Below are positions 63,362 through 64,000 of a stretch of 64,000 nt of DNA, one piece after another. The first letter of the stretch is position 1. Every line of letters starts with the position of its first letter. This DNA comes from Cytobacillus praedii. Its GTDB lineage: Bacteria > Bacillota > Bacilli > Bacillales > Cytobacillaceae. The notes beneath the pieces were generated by a model, which saw nothing but the letters and a program-made list of their open reading frames with translations, was not told the origin of the DNA and ran no database searches. Where the stretch lies: NCBI RefSeq assembly GCF_001439605.1, contig NZ_LMBX01000011.1:375-64374 (forward strand). Reading direction: 5' to 3'. The position numbers and the translations under genes were made by a program.

Positions 63362-63943
63362 GTGACGTTTTACTCTTTTGCAAAATCGGTTGTATATGGG
63401 GTATTGAAACCTATCTATCGATTTGAAGTAATTGGGAGAGAGCATTTTCCAAAAGAAGGCGGTGTCCTGCTCTGTTCAAACCATATTCACAATTTTGATC
63501 CTCCTGTTGTTGGCATCAATGCCCCAAGGCCTGTACATTTTATGGCTAAGGAAGAACTTTTTAGTGTTCCCATACTTGGAAAGCTCGTCCCGCATTTAAA
63601 TGCATTTCCTGTTAAAAGGGGAATGAGTGACCGAGAGGCACTAAGAAAAGGACTTGCTGTTTTAAAAGAAGGCCATGTTTTAGGACTGTTTCCAGAAGGA
63701 ACACGAAGCCAAACTGGCGAATTAAAAAAAGGATTAGCAGGTGCAGGCTTTTTTGCGCTGCGAACAGAAGCAGCTATTGTCCCTTGTGCAATTATTGGCC
63801 CTTATAAGGCTTTTAAAAAGTTAAAGGTAGTCTATGGAAAACCGATAAACATGGAAAATTTACGTGAAAGAAAGGCTTCTGCTGAAGAGACAACAGAAAT
63901 AATTATGGGTGAAATTCGCAGATTGATTGACGAGCATCGCTAG
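63362..63943 (+). CDS. plsC: 1-acylglycerol-3-phosphate acyltransferase
   Basis: Makes phosphatidic acid in membrane lipid synthesis. The 193-aa product has the acyltransferase motifs SNHIHNFDPP (NHx4D) near residue 39, FMAKEELF, FPEGTRSQTG and IVPCAIIG. The GTG at 63362 comes 3 bp after cmk; no ribosome-binding site is needed beyond coupling. The window ends 57 bp later, where ypfD (rpsA-like) would be expected. Confidence 0.92.
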   Translation: MTFYSFAKSVVYGVLKPIYRFEVIGREHFPKEGGVLLCSNHIHNFDPPVVGINAPRPVHFMAKEELFSVPILGKLVPHLNAFPVKRGMSDREALRKGLAVLKEGHVLGLFPEGTRSQTGELKKGLAGAGFFALRTEAAIVPCAIIGPYKAFKKLKVVYGKPINMENLRERKASAEETTEIIMGEIRRLIDEHR

Positions 63944-64000
63944 GCCTTCTTGCTTGACAAAAGAAGTCGTTTGTAAGAAGTTAATTAAAAGGCATTTTTT

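Overview
The window is a continuous piece of a low-GC, endospore-forming Bacillaceae chromosome. Gene content and order follow Bacillus subtilis from yqkE/yqkF/nudF through fur, xerD, the spoIIA and spoVA operons, lysA, scpAB, dacB-spmAB, rluB, resABCDE, sigX-rsiX, serA, ribU, fer, ypbB to ypbH, gudB, ypdA, prsW, sleB-ypeB, ypfAB and cmk. The repeat families and the departures from B. subtilis (spoVAC/AD/AEb and the riboflavin operon absent here, acetoacetate genes added at the left end) suggest a Bacillus-related genus such as Cytobacillus, Mesobacillus or a relative. That placement is an inference from memory of such genomes; the species cannot be read from the sequence alone.

Layout. (1) 1-5 kb: a 52-bp tandem array, then an acetoacetate/leucine-end catabolic cluster (HMG-CoA lyase, thiolase, two-subunit 3-oxoacid CoA-transferase, VOC protein). 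(2) 5-11.3 kb: yqkE, yqkF, mciZ, nudF, endonuclease Q-like yqxK, spoIIM, fur, yqzK, xerD. (3) 12-15.3 kb: nucleoside salvage operon deoB-pupG-pdp. (4) 15.6-22.4 kb: forespore block dacF, spoIIAA-spoIIAB-sigF, then a reduced spoVA operon (AA, AB, AEa, AF). (5) 22.7-29.3 kb: lysA, ribT, ypuF, a YjcZ-type spore peptide, scpA-scpB, an unknown 139-aa protein, sodF. (6) 29.3-41.3 kb: dacB-spmA-spmB, rluB, cytochrome c biogenesis and redox two-component system resABC/resDE, ECF sigma factor sigX and its anti-sigma rsiX. (7) 41.4-54.2 kb: HisJ-like PHP phosphatase, serA, FMN riboswitch and ribU, fer, ypbB-recS-ypbD-ypbE-ypbF, cotJABC, a CBS protein, ypbG, mecB. (8) 54.5-64 kb: gudB, ypdA, asparaginase, prsW, sleB-ypeB, ypfA, ypfB, cmk, plsC.

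Sporulation is the dominant theme: commitment (sigF module), division control (mciZ), engulfment (spoIIM), dipicolinate uptake (spoVA), cortex modification (dacF, dacB, spmAB), coat (cotJ) and germination (sleB/ypeB). Readable control signals include a Spo0A box with a sigma-H promoter before spoIIAA, sigma-E promoters before spoIIM and dacB, a sigma-G-like promoter before spoVAA, a sigma-X promoter before sigX, and an FMN riboswitch before ribU.

The most unusual content lies between genes. Two dispersed repeat families (A, about 150 bp, six copies; B, about 170-320 bp, five copies plus one possible remnant) share similar outer ends and interrupt operons conserved elsewhere, for example spmA-spmB. 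Other points of note are a perfect 48-bp palindrome that encodes the C-termini and stop codons of two convergent genes, a hairpin leader in front of spoIIAA, and several unlisted small genes (mciZ, a YjcZ-type peptide, and 31-, 43- and 46-aa peptides). I saw no phage, insertion-sequence transposase, CRISPR array, tRNA or rRNA gene, and no clearly new multi-gene system.
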